A DNA stretch of 64,000 nt, from the NCBI RefSeq assembly GCF_020886695.1, contig NZ_AP024485.1:3539001-3603000 (forward strand), read 5' to 3'. The position numbers and the translations under genes were made by a program. The stretch is from Pseudodesulfovibrio sediminis. Its GTDB lineage: Bacteria > Desulfobacterota > Desulfovibrionia > Desulfovibrionales > Desulfovibrionaceae. Under the pieces are notes generated by a model. The model did no database searches and had not been told where the DNA came from. It saw only the letters and a program-made list of their open reading frames with translations. This document shows, piece by piece, positions 7,729 through 15,704 of the stretch; the stretch's first letter is position 1; every line of letters starts with the position of its first letter.

Positions 7729-9120
7729 TTATTTTCCTATGCAGAATGAGTCGAAAATAGCGTTGAGCACATCGTTGGAAGCAATCTCGCCTGTGATGCC
7801 GGAGAGAATGGTACACGCGGTCTCCAGCCGGACGCTGAGGAGATCATAGGGGATGGACTTGGCTGTATCCTGCTCCAGCGCAAGGAGTTCGCTGGCGGCT
7901 TCGGCAAGCACGGTGGCCTGTCGGGCGTTGGGAGCCAGTTCATCCGGGTCGGGTTGCCCCTCTCCGCCGAGAATCCGTTCACGGATGCGGCTGCAAAGAA
8001 GATCAATGGCGGTTCCGGCTTTGGCGGAAATTTCTATGGTCTCGAAACCGCTGTCTGTCAACGGTGCGCCGTGTGTGGCATCGAATCCGTCCAGATCGCT
8101 CTTGTTGAGGACGGCCAGTGTCTTGTCGGCGGCCAGAATGCCTGCCGTGTTCAAGGTGTCTTCAGTCAGAGGCGACGTGCAATCCGCCAGCAGGAGGACG
8201 AGATCGGCCTGATCCATAAGCTCGCGTCCTTTTTCCAGGCCAGCGGCTTCAATGGCGTCGTCGGTTTCACGGATACCGGCAGTGTCGGCAAGCCGAATAT
8301 TCAGCCCATCCAGATTAATGGACTCCTCAAGGTAGTCGCGGGTCGTGCCGGGTTGGTCCGTGACAATGGCCCGGTTGCGGCCCAGTAGCGCATTCATGAG
8401 ACTGGATTTGCCTGCATTGACACGTCCGGCCAATACCACCAGTGCTCCTTCGCGCCATGCCCGGGTGCGGTCCACGGCAGACAGCAGCTCTTCAATCTCC
8501 TTGCGGACCTGTGCCGAAGTGGAGACAAGGGCTTCGGGTGAAAGACATTCGATTTCGTCGTCAGGAAAATCCACGGCCACGGCAAGCTGTGCCCGGAGGT
8601 ATTCCAACTGCGCTCTGAGTTCGCTGATCTTGTTGCCGAGCAGTCCGGAGAGCTTGACCTGTGCCAGATGCATGGCCGCTTTGGTGGGGGCGTGGATCAT
8701 CTCGACCACGGCTTCGGCCTGTGACAAATCCAGGCGTCCGTTCATGAAGGCGCGGTAGGTGAATTCGCCTCGTTCGGCGAGTCGCGCACCATGTGACAAT
8801 GCTTCCTGCAATATGGCAGTCAATACCGCCCGTCCGCCATGGCAGTTGATCTCTACAACATCTTCGCCAGTATATGAATTGGGGCCTGGCATATACGCAC
8901 AGAGTACGTCGTCCAATTCATTTCCTGTGCTGTCAAGGATGTGGCCGTAATGGAGGTGGTAGGGTTGCAGTGCAGTGAACGTCGAACTGGCAGCCCTGAA
9001 GAGGGCGGCAGCAATGGAAAGGCTGCTCGTGCCGCTGATGCGGATGATGCCGACGCCGCCATCTCCGGGGGGAGTGGCAATGGCGGCAATGGTGTCTTGT
9101 GAAAGCCGGGGATCAAGCAT
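7729..9120 (-). CDS. mnmE: tRNA modification GTPase MnmE
   Basis: The 463-residue protein acts with MnmG to install the 5-carboxymethylaminomethyl group on U34 of certain tRNAs. The N-terminal folate-binding domain starts DTIAAIATPPGDGGVGIIRISG; the inserted G domain has the P-loop GRVNAGKSS, TTRDYLEE (G2), DTAGIRE (G3) and NKSD (G4); the C-terminus ends FCIGK, carrying the invariant C-[IL]-G-K. Length is typical. It lies downstream of the rpmH-khpB block, as in many bacteria, but a strong terminator separates it from khpB, so it probably has its own promoter in the 9121-9209 gap. Confidence 0.97.
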   Translation of the reverse strand: MLDPRLSQDTIAAIATPPGDGGVGIIRISGTSSLSIAAALFRAASSTFTALQPYHLHYGHILDSTGNELDDVLCAYMPGPNSYTGEDVVEINCHGGRAVLTAILQEALSHGARLAERGEFTYRAFMNGRLDLSQAEAVVEMIHAPTKAAMHLAQVKLSGLLGNKISELRAQLEYLRAQLAVAVDFPDDEIECLSPEALVSTSAQVRKEIEELLSAVDRTRAWREGALVVLAGRVNAGKSSLMNALLGRNRAIVTDQPGTTRDYLEESINLDGLNIRLADTAGIRETDDAIEAAGLEKGRELMDQADLVLLLADCTSPLTEDTLNTAGILAADKTLAVLNKSDLDGFDATHGAPLTDSGFETIEISAKAGTAIDLLCSRIRERILGGEGQPDPDELAPNARQATVLAEAASELLALEQDTAKSIPYDLLSVRLETACTILSGITGEIASNDVLNAIFDSFCIGK

Positions 9121-9157
9121 GTATGTCTTCTACAGCACGTTTATTTAAATGGCAAAA

Positions 9158-9198
9158 AGGAAAAGGGCCGGAGGGGATGATCCCTCCGGCCCTTTTTG
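9158..9198 (-). terminator. Terminator of the rpmH-rnpA-yidD-yidC-khpB operon
   Basis: A GC-rich hairpin with arms AAAAGGGCCGGAGGG and CCCTCCGGCCCTTTT lies 12 bases after the khpB stop and is flanked by A and T runs on both sides, so it can also act on the plus strand. Confidence 0.85.
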
Positions 9199-9209
9199 CG
9201 TTCAGTGAA

Positions 9210-10256
9210 TTAGTAGCGAGCGCGGTTGTTGTTCTTGCGGCTCTTGGGGACGATCAACACGCGCTTCATGGGACCATCGCCCTTGGAGCGGGTAAAGACC
9301 GTCTCGTGATCCTGCAGTGCCAGATGCACGACTCTGCGGTGGTAGGACGAGAGCGGCTTGGTGGACTGGGTGCGGCCGATATTGTCCGCCTTTTCAGCCA
9401 GGTGCCATGCGATCTGCCGGAGCTTGTCGTCCTGACGTTCCCGATAGTCGCCGGTGTCCACCTGAATGCGAATGGAGGCCTCCATTTTGCGGGAAACCAG
9501 TCGATTCACAAGATACTGCAGGGAAGAGAGCGTCTGTCCCTCGCGGCCAATGATCAGGCCGGAGTTTTCTTCATCGTCGATAAAGACTTTGACGCGGTCT
9601 TCTTCCAGCGTGATATTCACGGTGGTTTCGCCCACAATGGGTTCCAGCAGCTTGGTCATGACCTCTCTGACAGTCCCTTCGAGGATGACGGGATCAAATT
9701 CAGACATACTGGAGCGCGGCCGTTCCGGTTCACGCTGTTTTTTCTCGCGAGGTTTGCGCTCGCGGCGTGGCTGAGGCTTGTCTGCCTTGGCTTCCTGACG
9801 CGGCTTTCGTTCACGCGGTTTTTTCGGCTGACGGGGAGCCTTGGCGGACTCAATGGTGTTGCCGTTGATGTCGTTGAAGACTTCTTCCGGAATGACGTTG
9901 CCGTTGGGTTCTTCAATTTCTTCAATCACGTTCCCGTTGGGCTCATCCTGTTCAACAGTCTTCGCAGGAGCCTTTTTTTCCGCCTTGGGCGCTGCTTTCG
10001 GTGCAGGCTTGCGGGCGGTTTCACGCTTGGGTTTACTCGGTTTGCTTTCCTCGTTGAGGATGCCGGTTGCATTGACCTGGGCGCGGGGGCGAGCCTGCAC
10101 CTTGGCCTTCTTCACACCCATAATACCGAAGATTCCGGAGGAACCACCAGCCAGGATTTCTATTTCAAGACGATCCCGTTTGAGGTTGAAGTAATTGCAA
10201 GCTGACTCTATGGCTTCATCCAGGTCCTTGCCCTGGAACTCTTTGAAGTCGCTCAT
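9210..10256 (-). CDS. khpB: KhpB/Jag RNA-binding protein (Jag-N, KH and R3H domains)
   Basis: The 348-residue protein has a Jag N-terminal domain (about 1-55; KEFQGKDLDEAIESAC), a long charged low-complexity linker (about 60-190, rich in K, R, P, E with three repeated NGNVI/NGNTI-type motifs), a KH domain (about 195-270, LIIGREGQTLSSLQYLVN) and a C-terminal R3H domain with RRVVHLALQD. KhpB proteins bind RNA, often with KhpA, and affect cell elongation. It is longer than Gram-positive homologues because of the linker. It sits behind yidC in the canonical order. Confidence 0.92.
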   Translation of the reverse strand: MSDFKEFQGKDLDEAIESACNYFNLKRDRLEIEILAGGSSGIFGIMGVKKAKVQARPRAQVNATGILNEESKPSKPKRETARKPAPKAAPKAEKKAPAKTVEQDEPNGNVIEEIEEPNGNVIPEEVFNDINGNTIESAKAPRQPKKPRERKPRQEAKADKPQPRRERKPREKKQREPERPRSSMSEFDPVILEGTVREVMTKLLEPIVGETTVNITLEEDRVKVFIDDEENSGLIIGREGQTLSSLQYLVNRLVSRKMEASIRIQVDTGDYRERQDDKLRQIAWHLAEKADNIGRTQSTKPLSSYHRRVVHLALQDHETVFTRSKGDGPMKRVLIVPKSRKNNNRARY

Positions 10257-10307
10257 TATTCTCTATCCTTATAACATGCCGGGTGATTAGGCCCCCGGGA
10301 GCTTGGT

Positions 10308-11966
10308 TTACGCGTTTTGAGTCGCGGATTTTTTTCCTGAACGGGCGATCATCATCTGCTGTCCGATGGACAGGAGGTTGTTGAACATCCAGTAGACGAC
10401 CAGGCCGGACGGGAATTGCAGGAACATGAAGGTGAAGACCACCGGCATGAGCAGCATGATCTTCTGCTGGGTCGGGTCGCCGGCGGTGGGGGTCATTTTC
10501 TGCTGCAGGAACATGGTTGCACCCATGATCAGGGGGGTGACGTAATAAGGGTCCTTGGCAGAGAGGTCGACCAACCAGGGCAGATCGGTAAAGGGCACGT
10601 GCTGAATAAAGGGAGCGTGCCTGAGTTCAATTGCACCGAGCAGGGCCTTGTACAGACCGAAGAAAACAGGAATCTGGAGAAGCATGGGCAGACAACCACC
10701 CATCGGGTTGACTTTGTAGGTCTTGTACAAAGCCATGGTTTCCTGATTCAGTTTCTGCTTGTCGTCCGCGTATTTCTCGCGGAGTTTCGCCACCATGGGC
10801 TGCAACTTCTTCATCTTCTCCATGGAACTGTAGCTCTTGTGCGAGAGGGGCCAGAAAATGAGCTTGATGACCAGGGTCAGCAGAATGATGGCTATACCGT
10901 AGTTGCCGACATAGTCGTAGAAAAAGTTCAGGCCGATAAGCAGCGGCTTGGCCAGGACATCAAAGAAACCGAAGTTGACCGTGTCCGCCAGATCGTTGGG
11001 CATCTTTGCGAGCATGGCCCGATCAGTGGCGCCGATGAAGTAGGAAGCCTTGATGGTCTTTGCCACGTTGGGCATGAACGTCGCGTCCTCGGTCACAGCC
11101 ATGCGGAAGACGTCGTCCTGCACGCCAGCGGACAGAGAAGCATCTTCTCCGTTGGGGATGACGGCAAACAGGAAATAGTTGGATTCAATGGAGCCCCATT
11201 TGAGATCGGCGGAAGCGGACATTCCTTCTTCCTTGAGATCGTCACGGTCGCTCATTTCTTCCCGGGTGTCCTTGGTGAGATACACGATTCTGGTCTGGTT
11301 GTACCGATCATCTTCTGCGGACATGGACTTGGCGGCAGCGGTATAGGACACGGAGCCTTCAACGCCGGTTGCAGAGAGGTTGGTGACGGTTGACGCTTCT
11401 TCAATCAGGTAGGAATCCGCATGAAAGGTGAGCGTGCGCTCGATACGGAACCCTGCGGACTGGCCGGTAAAGGTCAGGGTCTTGGTACCGTCGGTTTCGG
11501 ATACGCTGATATCGGAACCGGTGAAGGACCATTCGCCGTGTCTCCAGGTGTGAATTTCCTTGGAGTTCTTGGTCAGGATCAGACCAAGAGGGCCTTTGGC
11601 AAAAGCTTTTTCGCCGACGAGGTCGACATTGGGAGAGTCTTTCTCCGTGGTTTCACGATAGTTCTTGAGGGTGAACTTTTTAAGAACGCCGCCCTGAGAG
11701 TTGAATGTGGCGGTGTACAGCGGAGTCTCCACTGTGACAGGAGTCCCTGCGGTCGGAATGAAGTCGGCTACGGGTGTGGCCGCGGATTCGGTTGCGGCAT
11801 CGTTCTGCTTGGTGAGTGCAGCGGTTTTCTGTTCGGCTACAGCGGCCTTACGGGCCATTTCCGCCTGTTCTTCTGCCGTGGGGGCCGTGAGGTATTGCCA
11901 TCCGAAGATGACGATAGCACTCAAGACCAAGGCAATAACTAGACGGATTTGCTCCTTCTTGTCCAT
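10308..11966 (-). CDS. yidC: Membrane protein insertase YidC
   Basis: The 552-residue protein inserts and folds inner-membrane proteins. It has an N-terminal transmembrane anchor (about 6-25), a large periplasmic P1 domain (about 55-340) and five C-terminal transmembrane segments including NYGIAIILLTLVIKLIFWPL, which carries the conserved hydrophilic-groove Arg/Lys region, and PMGGCLPMLLQIPVFFGLY. The ATG at 11966 begins MDKKEQIRL as in the family; the upstream extension of the frame overlaps yidD and is rejected. Confidence 0.97.
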   Translation of the reverse strand: MDKKEQIRLVIALVLSAIVIFGWQYLTAPTAEEQAEMARKAAVAEQKTAALTKQNDAATESAATPVADFIPTAGTPVTVETPLYTATFNSQGGVLKKFTLKNYRETTEKDSPNVDLVGEKAFAKGPLGLILTKNSKEIHTWRHGEWSFTGSDISVSETDGTKTLTFTGQSAGFRIERTLTFHADSYLIEEASTVTNLSATGVEGSVSYTAAAKSMSAEDDRYNQTRIVYLTKDTREEMSDRDDLKEEGMSASADLKWGSIESNYFLFAVIPNGEDASLSAGVQDDVFRMAVTEDATFMPNVAKTIKASYFIGATDRAMLAKMPNDLADTVNFGFFDVLAKPLLIGLNFFYDYVGNYGIAIILLTLVIKLIFWPLSHKSYSSMEKMKKLQPMVAKLREKYADDKQKLNQETMALYKTYKVNPMGGCLPMLLQIPVFFGLYKALLGAIELRHAPFIQHVPFTDLPWLVDLSAKDPYYVTPLIMGATMFLQQKMTPTAGDPTQQKIMLLMPVVFTFMFLQFPSGLVVYWMFNNLLSIGQQMMIARSGKKSATQNA

Positions 11967-12214
11967 GGAATGAATCTCGCTTTGGTTTTGAAATCGGGCC
12001 ATACGGCCGGGACGGGGTCAAAGCCCCCGTTGCATAGAGGTTGGCAACGAAGGAGACGCCAAAGCGCAAGAAGGGTCCCTTTGAATGCACCATGAGTCAT
12101 GAGGGCTTCCCTGGCGTACTGAGAGCACGACGGATAGAACCTGCATGCATGGGGGAGCATGGGGGAGATGAGATTCTGGTAAATCCAAATGAGCGCGAGC
12201 AATATCGGGCGCAT
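11939..12214 (-). CDS. yidD: Membrane protein insertion efficiency factor YidD
   Basis: The 91-residue protein carries the YidD signature CRFYPSCSQYAREAL and GGFDPVP, preceded by an amphipathic N-terminal helix. YidD associates with the inner membrane and assists insertion near YidC. Two ATG codons are adjacent (12217 and 12214); the second has better spacing to GAGAGG. The gene overlaps the yidC start by 28 bases and lies 10 bases after rnpA. Confidence 0.95.
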   Translation of the reverse strand: MRPILLALIWIYQNLISPMLPHACRFYPSCSQYAREALMTHGAFKGTLLALWRLLRCQPLCNGGFDPVPAVWPDFKTKARFIPWTRRSKSV

Positions 12215-12224
12215 CATTTCCTCT

Positions 12225-12596
12225 CTATGAGGCCGCCGCTTCTTCCCGTATACGGGTGAGAAGCGGTGTAAACTCATCTATGGTGAGGGCGAGTGTCAGC
12301 TGCTTGGCCTGTAGGTTCCGTTTCGGAACAACGACAATATCCAGAGGCAATTCAAAATCAAATTGATGCAGCCTGAAATACTCGCGCACAACCCTCTTTA
12401 TACGGTTTCGCGCTACTGCATTGCCCATCTTCTTGCTGACGGTAAGCCCGAGGCGTAATCCTCCATCGGGCTCAGACCGTTTCATTATGAACAGGATGAA
12501 ACTTTTCGTAAAATGCTTCTTACCCCGTTCATAACACAGCGTGAATTCAGGGCTTTTGAGCAGCCTGCGCTCCTTGTTCCAAGCTAGACGGCTAAT
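12225..12596 (-). CDS. rnpA: Ribonuclease P protein component
   Basis: RnpA is the protein subunit of RNase P. The C-terminal part has the RNR signature [17 protein letters not shown]. The first ATG of the frame (12485) would remove the conserved N-terminal region; upstream in the same frame lies [21 protein letters not shown], clearly family-like. No ATG, GTG or TTG precedes that region before the in-frame stop, so translation probably starts at an ATT codon at 12596 (123 residues), overlapping the rpmH 3' end by 13 bases. The start is inferred; the gene is certain. Confidence 0.85.
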   Translation of the reverse strand: MSRLAWNKERRLLKSPEFTLCYERGKKHFTKSFILFIMKRSEPDGGLRLGLTVSKKMGNAVARNRIKRVVREYFRLHQFDFELPLDIVVVPKRNLQAKQLTLALTIDEFTPLLTRIREEAAAS

Positions 12597-12718
12597 CTCT
12601 TACGCCCTTTGGCGCGACGGCGGCGGAGCACCGCGCGACCGTTTTTGGTGCGGGAGCGCACCAGGAAACCGTGGGTTCTTTTGCGACGGCATTTGCTGGG
12701 CTGGTAAGTACGTTTCAT
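12584..12718 (-). CDS. rpmH: 50S ribosomal protein L34
   Basis: The 44-residue protein reads [18 protein letters not shown], then [20 protein letters not shown] and ends KRLAV. This is a complete L34 of normal length, with Cys at position 10 where many species have Asn. It is the first gene of the rnpA-yidD-yidC-khpB operon, and its stop lies inside the inferred start region of rnpA. A good sigma-70 promoter lies about 55 bases upstream. Confidence 0.97.
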   Translation of the reverse strand: MKRTYQPSKCRRKRTHGFLVRSRTKNGRAVLRRRRAKGRKRLAV

Positions 12719-12771
12719 ATCTATTATCTCCGTAAGAGTGAAAAATTGCTAAAAGACGTGTCGAACGGAAG

Positions 12772-12800
12772 CATATAACCGCTGGCAAGGTAGGCGTCAA
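12772..12800 (-). promoter_or_regulatory. Sigma-70 promoter of the rpmH operon
   Basis: On the minus strand a TTGACG -35 element is followed after 17 bases by a TATATG -10 element, about 55 bases upstream of the rpmH start codon. Confidence 0.6.
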
Positions 12801-12928
12801 GATTAATTTTTAACCGCATCTCCGACCTCTGACTTCCTGTCGACAGCGAATTCTGCTACACATTTTCCGAGCGGAAGGCGAGTAAAAAATGGACGTTTTG
12901 GAAAAACGACATATAAGATCAATATCAT

Positions 12929-12934
12929 TATAAT
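12929..12934 (+). promoter_or_regulatory. Possible -10 element for the LUD gene
   Basis: A perfect TATAAT lies 15 bases upstream of the LUD-domain gene start. The -35 region at 17 bases is poor, so an activator may be needed or the match may be chance. Confidence 0.35.
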
Positions 12935-12949
12935 AGGACAGGAGTTCGC

Positions 12950-13603
12950 ATGAATAAGCCCATTGATACTTTCTGGAATCTTAATCTGCGGGAACTGAGA
13001 GACACCCTGAGAAAAAACAATTTCGATGTGTATCTGGCCGACAACTGTGAAGAGGCCAGGAAAATCGTGGTGGACGAGATCTTGCCGGAGATCAAACCCA
13101 AAACCGTTTCGTGGGGCGGGTCTCAGACACTGGCGGGGACGGGGCTGTATGAGCTTCTGCGGGATTCGGACGAGTACGAGGCGTTGGACACCTGGGACAA
13201 GAACCTGAGCAATGAAGAGAAGAACGAGCTTCGGCGTCAGGCGCTGCTTGTGGATTGTTTCTTTACCGGCACCAACGCCATCACCGAGCAAGGGCATCTG
13301 GTCAATCTCGACATGATCGGCAATCGTACGGGGGCAATTACCTTTGGTCCCCGGAACGTCGTCATTCTGGTCAGTCGCAATAAAGTGGTTCCCGACCTTC
13401 AACGCGCCATGGACCGCGTCAAGGAGTATGTGGCTCCGGTGAATACCCTGCGTCTTGATATGAAGACCCCCTGTGTCAAGACCGGGTACTGTATGGATTG
13501 CTCTTCTCCGCAGCGAATCTGCAACGTCTGGTCGATCACGGAAAAGTCTTTTCCAAAGGGACGTATCAAGATTGTGCTTATCAATGAAGACGCCGGTTAT
13601 TAA
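12950..13603 (+). CDS. LUD-domain (LutC/YkgG-like) protein
   Basis: The 217-residue protein matches the DUF162/LUD family of lactate-utilisation-related proteins: DTLRKNNFDVYLADNCEEA at the start, SWGGSQTLAGTGL, and NRTGAITFGPRNVVILVSRNKVV, the most conserved block. Near the C-terminus it has four closely spaced cysteines (CVKTGYCMDC, then C after seven residues), typical of the stand-alone subgroup in anaerobes and suggestive of metal or Fe-S binding. A GGAG site precedes the ATG. No lutA or lutB lies nearby, so a direct role in lactate oxidation is uncertain. Confidence 0.8.
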   Translation: MNKPIDTFWNLNLRELRDTLRKNNFDVYLADNCEEARKIVVDEILPEIKPKTVSWGGSQTLAGTGLYELLRDSDEYEALDTWDKNLSNEEKNELRRQALLVDCFFTGTNAITEQGHLVNLDMIGNRTGAITFGPRNVVILVSRNKVVPDLQRAMDRVKEYVAPVNTLRLDMKTPCVKTGYCMDCSSPQRICNVWSITEKSFPKGRIKIVLINEDAGY

Positions 13604-13628
13604 GGGTGTGTAAAACGTGTTCGTAAGT

Positions 13629-13659
13629 ATGTTCCTACATGGTTCCAAATTAGGAACAT
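13629..13659. promoter_or_regulatory. Inverted repeat, possible operator upstream of UPF0280 gene
   Basis: Perfect 9-base arms ATGTTCCTA and TAGGAACAT are separated by 13 bases, between the LUD gene and the UPF0280 gene. No T run follows, so it looks more like a dimeric regulator site than a terminator. Confidence 0.45.
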
Positions 13660-13678
13660 TCGCCGGGAGGCCTTGGTA

Positions 13679-14425
13679 ATGGCGGGACGACACCTTTCCA
13701 CAGATCGGGCCTATCGTGACCTTGTACGACCCGCAACAGGGGAAGTGCGTTTTCAGGTGGCCATGGAGCAGACTGATCTCCTTGTCGTGGCTGAAAGGGA
13801 TTTACAGGTCGAGATAGCCTCGTTCGTTTCATTGATACGGGGTGATATCAAAAACTGGATCATGTTTCACCCGGAGTTCGCGGAGAGCCTTGTTCCTGTC
13901 GATATCCCTTCCTCTGCGCCGGAAGTGATTCGTGCCATGGGGGCTGCGGCTGCAATCTGTGGCGTGGGGCCCATGGCCGCCGTTGCCGGGGCCGTGGCTC
14001 AAGCCGTGGGCGACCGGTTCGTGAGTGAAAGCCCGAATCTGTTGGTGGAAAATGGTGGTGATACCTACCTGCATTCCACTAAAGAAAGAGTGGTGGCGCT
14101 GCTGAGTGAGCCGGATTCCGGCGCGTCGGTCGGGTTGCGTCTTGATGCAGAGATATTTCCGACCTCAGTGTGTGCTTCCAGCGGCACCATCGGTCACTCG
14201 TTGAGCCTTGGGTCCGGTGATCTGGTTGCCGTGCGCGCCACCGATGCCCGACTGGCGGACGCAGCAGCGACAGCTCTATGCAACATGCTGCAAAGCGAAA
14301 GAGATATGGATCGTGTGCTCAAGCGCGCCAAGGAGCTGGCTTCTCAGGGGGTTGCCGGGGTCTTTGCCCAATATGATCAGAAAGTGGCTGTCTGGGGTGA
14401 TTTGGAGCTGGTCGCGCTGGATTAG
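13679..14425 (+). CDS. UPF0280 family protein (ApbE-like fold)
   Basis: The 248-residue protein belongs to UPF0280, distantly related to the flavin transferase ApbE. Visible blocks are GPMAAVAGAVAQAVG, the VENGGDTYL motif and CASSGTIGHSLSLG with the following DAAATALCN; these are the family's conserved parts. No signal peptide is seen. The ATG at 13679 has GGGAGG eight bases upstream, preferred over an in-frame TTG six bases earlier. The last four bases overlap the convergent acetyltransferase gene. The reaction is unknown. Confidence 0.85.
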   Translation: MAGRHLSTDRAYRDLVRPATGEVRFQVAMEQTDLLVVAERDLQVEIASFVSLIRGDIKNWIMFHPEFAESLVPVDIPSSAPEVIRAMGAAAAICGVGPMAAVAGAVAQAVGDRFVSESPNLLVENGGDTYLHSTKERVVALLSEPDSGASVGLRLDAEIFPTSVCASSGTIGHSLSLGSGDLVAVRATDARLADAAATALCNMLQSERDMDRVLKRAKELASQGVAGVFAQYDQKVAVWGDLELVALD

Positions 14426-14961
14426 GGCAGTGACCTGGCCAAGTACCAGAGATCAGTTGTTTTTCCCCATTTATGGACGGCGTCCTTGCTCACGCCTTCG
14501 AGGTCGAAGCCGCATTTCTCCAGCACCCTGCGAGACGCGGGATTCCAGCCAAAGACAGTGGCCGTGAGCTTCTTCACATCCGTCTCGTGCGTCATGTACT
14601 CCACCAGTGCCTGCACGACCTCGGTGGCGAGCCCCTTGCCCCAGTACTCCACGCCAAGCCAGTAGCCGACAATGGCCGTATGCGTCTGGACATCCTTGCC
14701 GCGAATACACCCGCACCCGCCGATGAGCGCCTCATCCAGTGTGATGGCGAATTGCCATGTGTCTTTCCCCAGACCGTGTGTCTGGAATGTCAGAAACGTA
14801 TTGGCCGATGTTTCGTCATACGGATAGGGGAATTTGTTGCTGGTATTCCAGGAGATTTTTTTGGTGTTCGCAATGGACGGGAGTATGCGTGCGTCACTTG
14901 TACGCCATGGGCGCAGTATGCATCGTTTCGTGTGGATGGAGACGTCGGAGAAATCAATCAT
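14422..14961 (-). CDS. RimJ/RimL-type GNAT acetyltransferase
   Basis: The 179-residue protein begins with the TKRCILRPWRTSDA segment typical of the RimJ/RimL/SpeG-like branch and has GYWLGVEYWGKGLATEVVQALVEY as acetyl-CoA motif A, then NPASRRVLEKCGF. Such enzymes acetylate protein N-termini or small amines; the substrate here is unknown. It starts 8 bases after the stop of the cNMP-binding regulator gene upstream on the minus strand, so it may be co-transcribed with it. Confidence 0.88.
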   Translation of the reverse strand: MIDFSDVSIHTKRCILRPWRTSDARILPSIANTKKISWNTSNKFPYPYDETSANTFLTFQTHGLGKDTWQFAITLDEALIGGCGCIRGKDVQTHTAIVGYWLGVEYWGKGLATEVVQALVEYMTHETDVKKLTATVFGWNPASRRVLEKCGFDLEGVSKDAVHKWGKTTDLWYLARSLP

Positions 14962-14969
14962 GGGACCGG

Positions 14970-15623
14970 CTATTCTTTTTTTTGCATGACAGCGTTGAGC
15001 ATGTCTCGTTCGCGAATGCGGATTATGCGGGTGTCATTGTTGTCACGGCCGATGCTCAGTAGTCCCTGATCGGCGAGGCCGAAGATATACTGCTCGATTT
15101 TGTCTGTGGTTGTCACGAACGTGTCGGCCATGGTCTTGACGGTAGGGCTGTACTTGAGCTCCAGCCTGCCGCATGTGGAGAACAGGTCAAAGATGCGAAC
15201 AATGCCGAGGCCTGTGCTCGGGACTTTCATGGCTTTTTTGGTCGTCGTCTTCAGGCGGCTGACCAATACCGTTATGATGGAGGCGATGACCTTGGGGGAC
15301 TGTCGCATGAATTCTTCGAGATCATCCTTGGTCACCACGATGACTTTGGAGTCCTCCAATGCGATAGCCGTGGCCGTTCGCATGCCTTCATCAAGGAAGA
15401 GCGCCATTTCTCCGAATATGGAAATCGGTTTCAGGATGGCAAACACTTTCTTGTGTCCTTCAATGATTCCTGAGATTTCGATTTTTCCCTCGGTCAGAAT
15501 GTATGCCGCATCGCCTTTGGTGCCCTCATTGAAGACCACATTGTGCTTGAGCACGTTGCGCATCAGGTAGTTCCCGCGGGAGACCTGTTTCATCTGGACT
15601 GTTTGTTGTGTGACGATGGACAC
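14970..15623 (-). CDS. Cyclic nucleotide-binding (Crp/Fnr-like) protein
   Basis: The 217-residue protein has an N-terminal cNMP-binding beta-roll (about 20-125): AYILTEGKIEISG and FGEMALFLDEGMRTATAIALEDSKV match the phosphate-binding cassette region, with R in GMRTATA as the usual phosphate contact. The C-terminal ~75 residues could form a winged helix (TVKTMADTFVTTTDKIEQYIFGL) but lack a classic Crp recognition helix, so DNA binding is likely but not proven. It could respond to cAMP or another nucleotide. Confidence 0.8.
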   Translation of the reverse strand: MSIVTQQTVQMKQVSRGNYLMRNVLKHNVVFNEGTKGDAAYILTEGKIEISGIIEGHKKVFAILKPISIFGEMALFLDEGMRTATAIALEDSKVIVVTKDDLEEFMRQSPKVIASIITVLVSRLKTTTKKAMKVPSTGLGIVRIFDLFSTCGRLELKYSPTVKTMADTFVTTTDKIEQYIFGLADQGLLSIGRDNNDTRIIRIRERDMLNAVMQKKE

Positions 15624-15704
15624 CTGATCTGCTCCTGATTGCGTATTGCTGAACGTCAGTCATAGCACAACCACTGCGGGTTACAAGTAGTATGCGCGTC
15701 GAGG

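Noticed and set aside
9099-10205. 368-codon plus-strand frame over khpB
   Set aside because: Antisense shadow of the khpB low-complexity linker, giving Phe/Leu/Arg-rich nonsense.
12719-12949. Possible replication origin next to rpmH-rnpA
   Set aside because: The gene block often adjoins oriC, but I see no DnaA boxes (TTATNCACA), no dnaA, dnaN, gidA or parAB, and no AT-rich unwinding region here.
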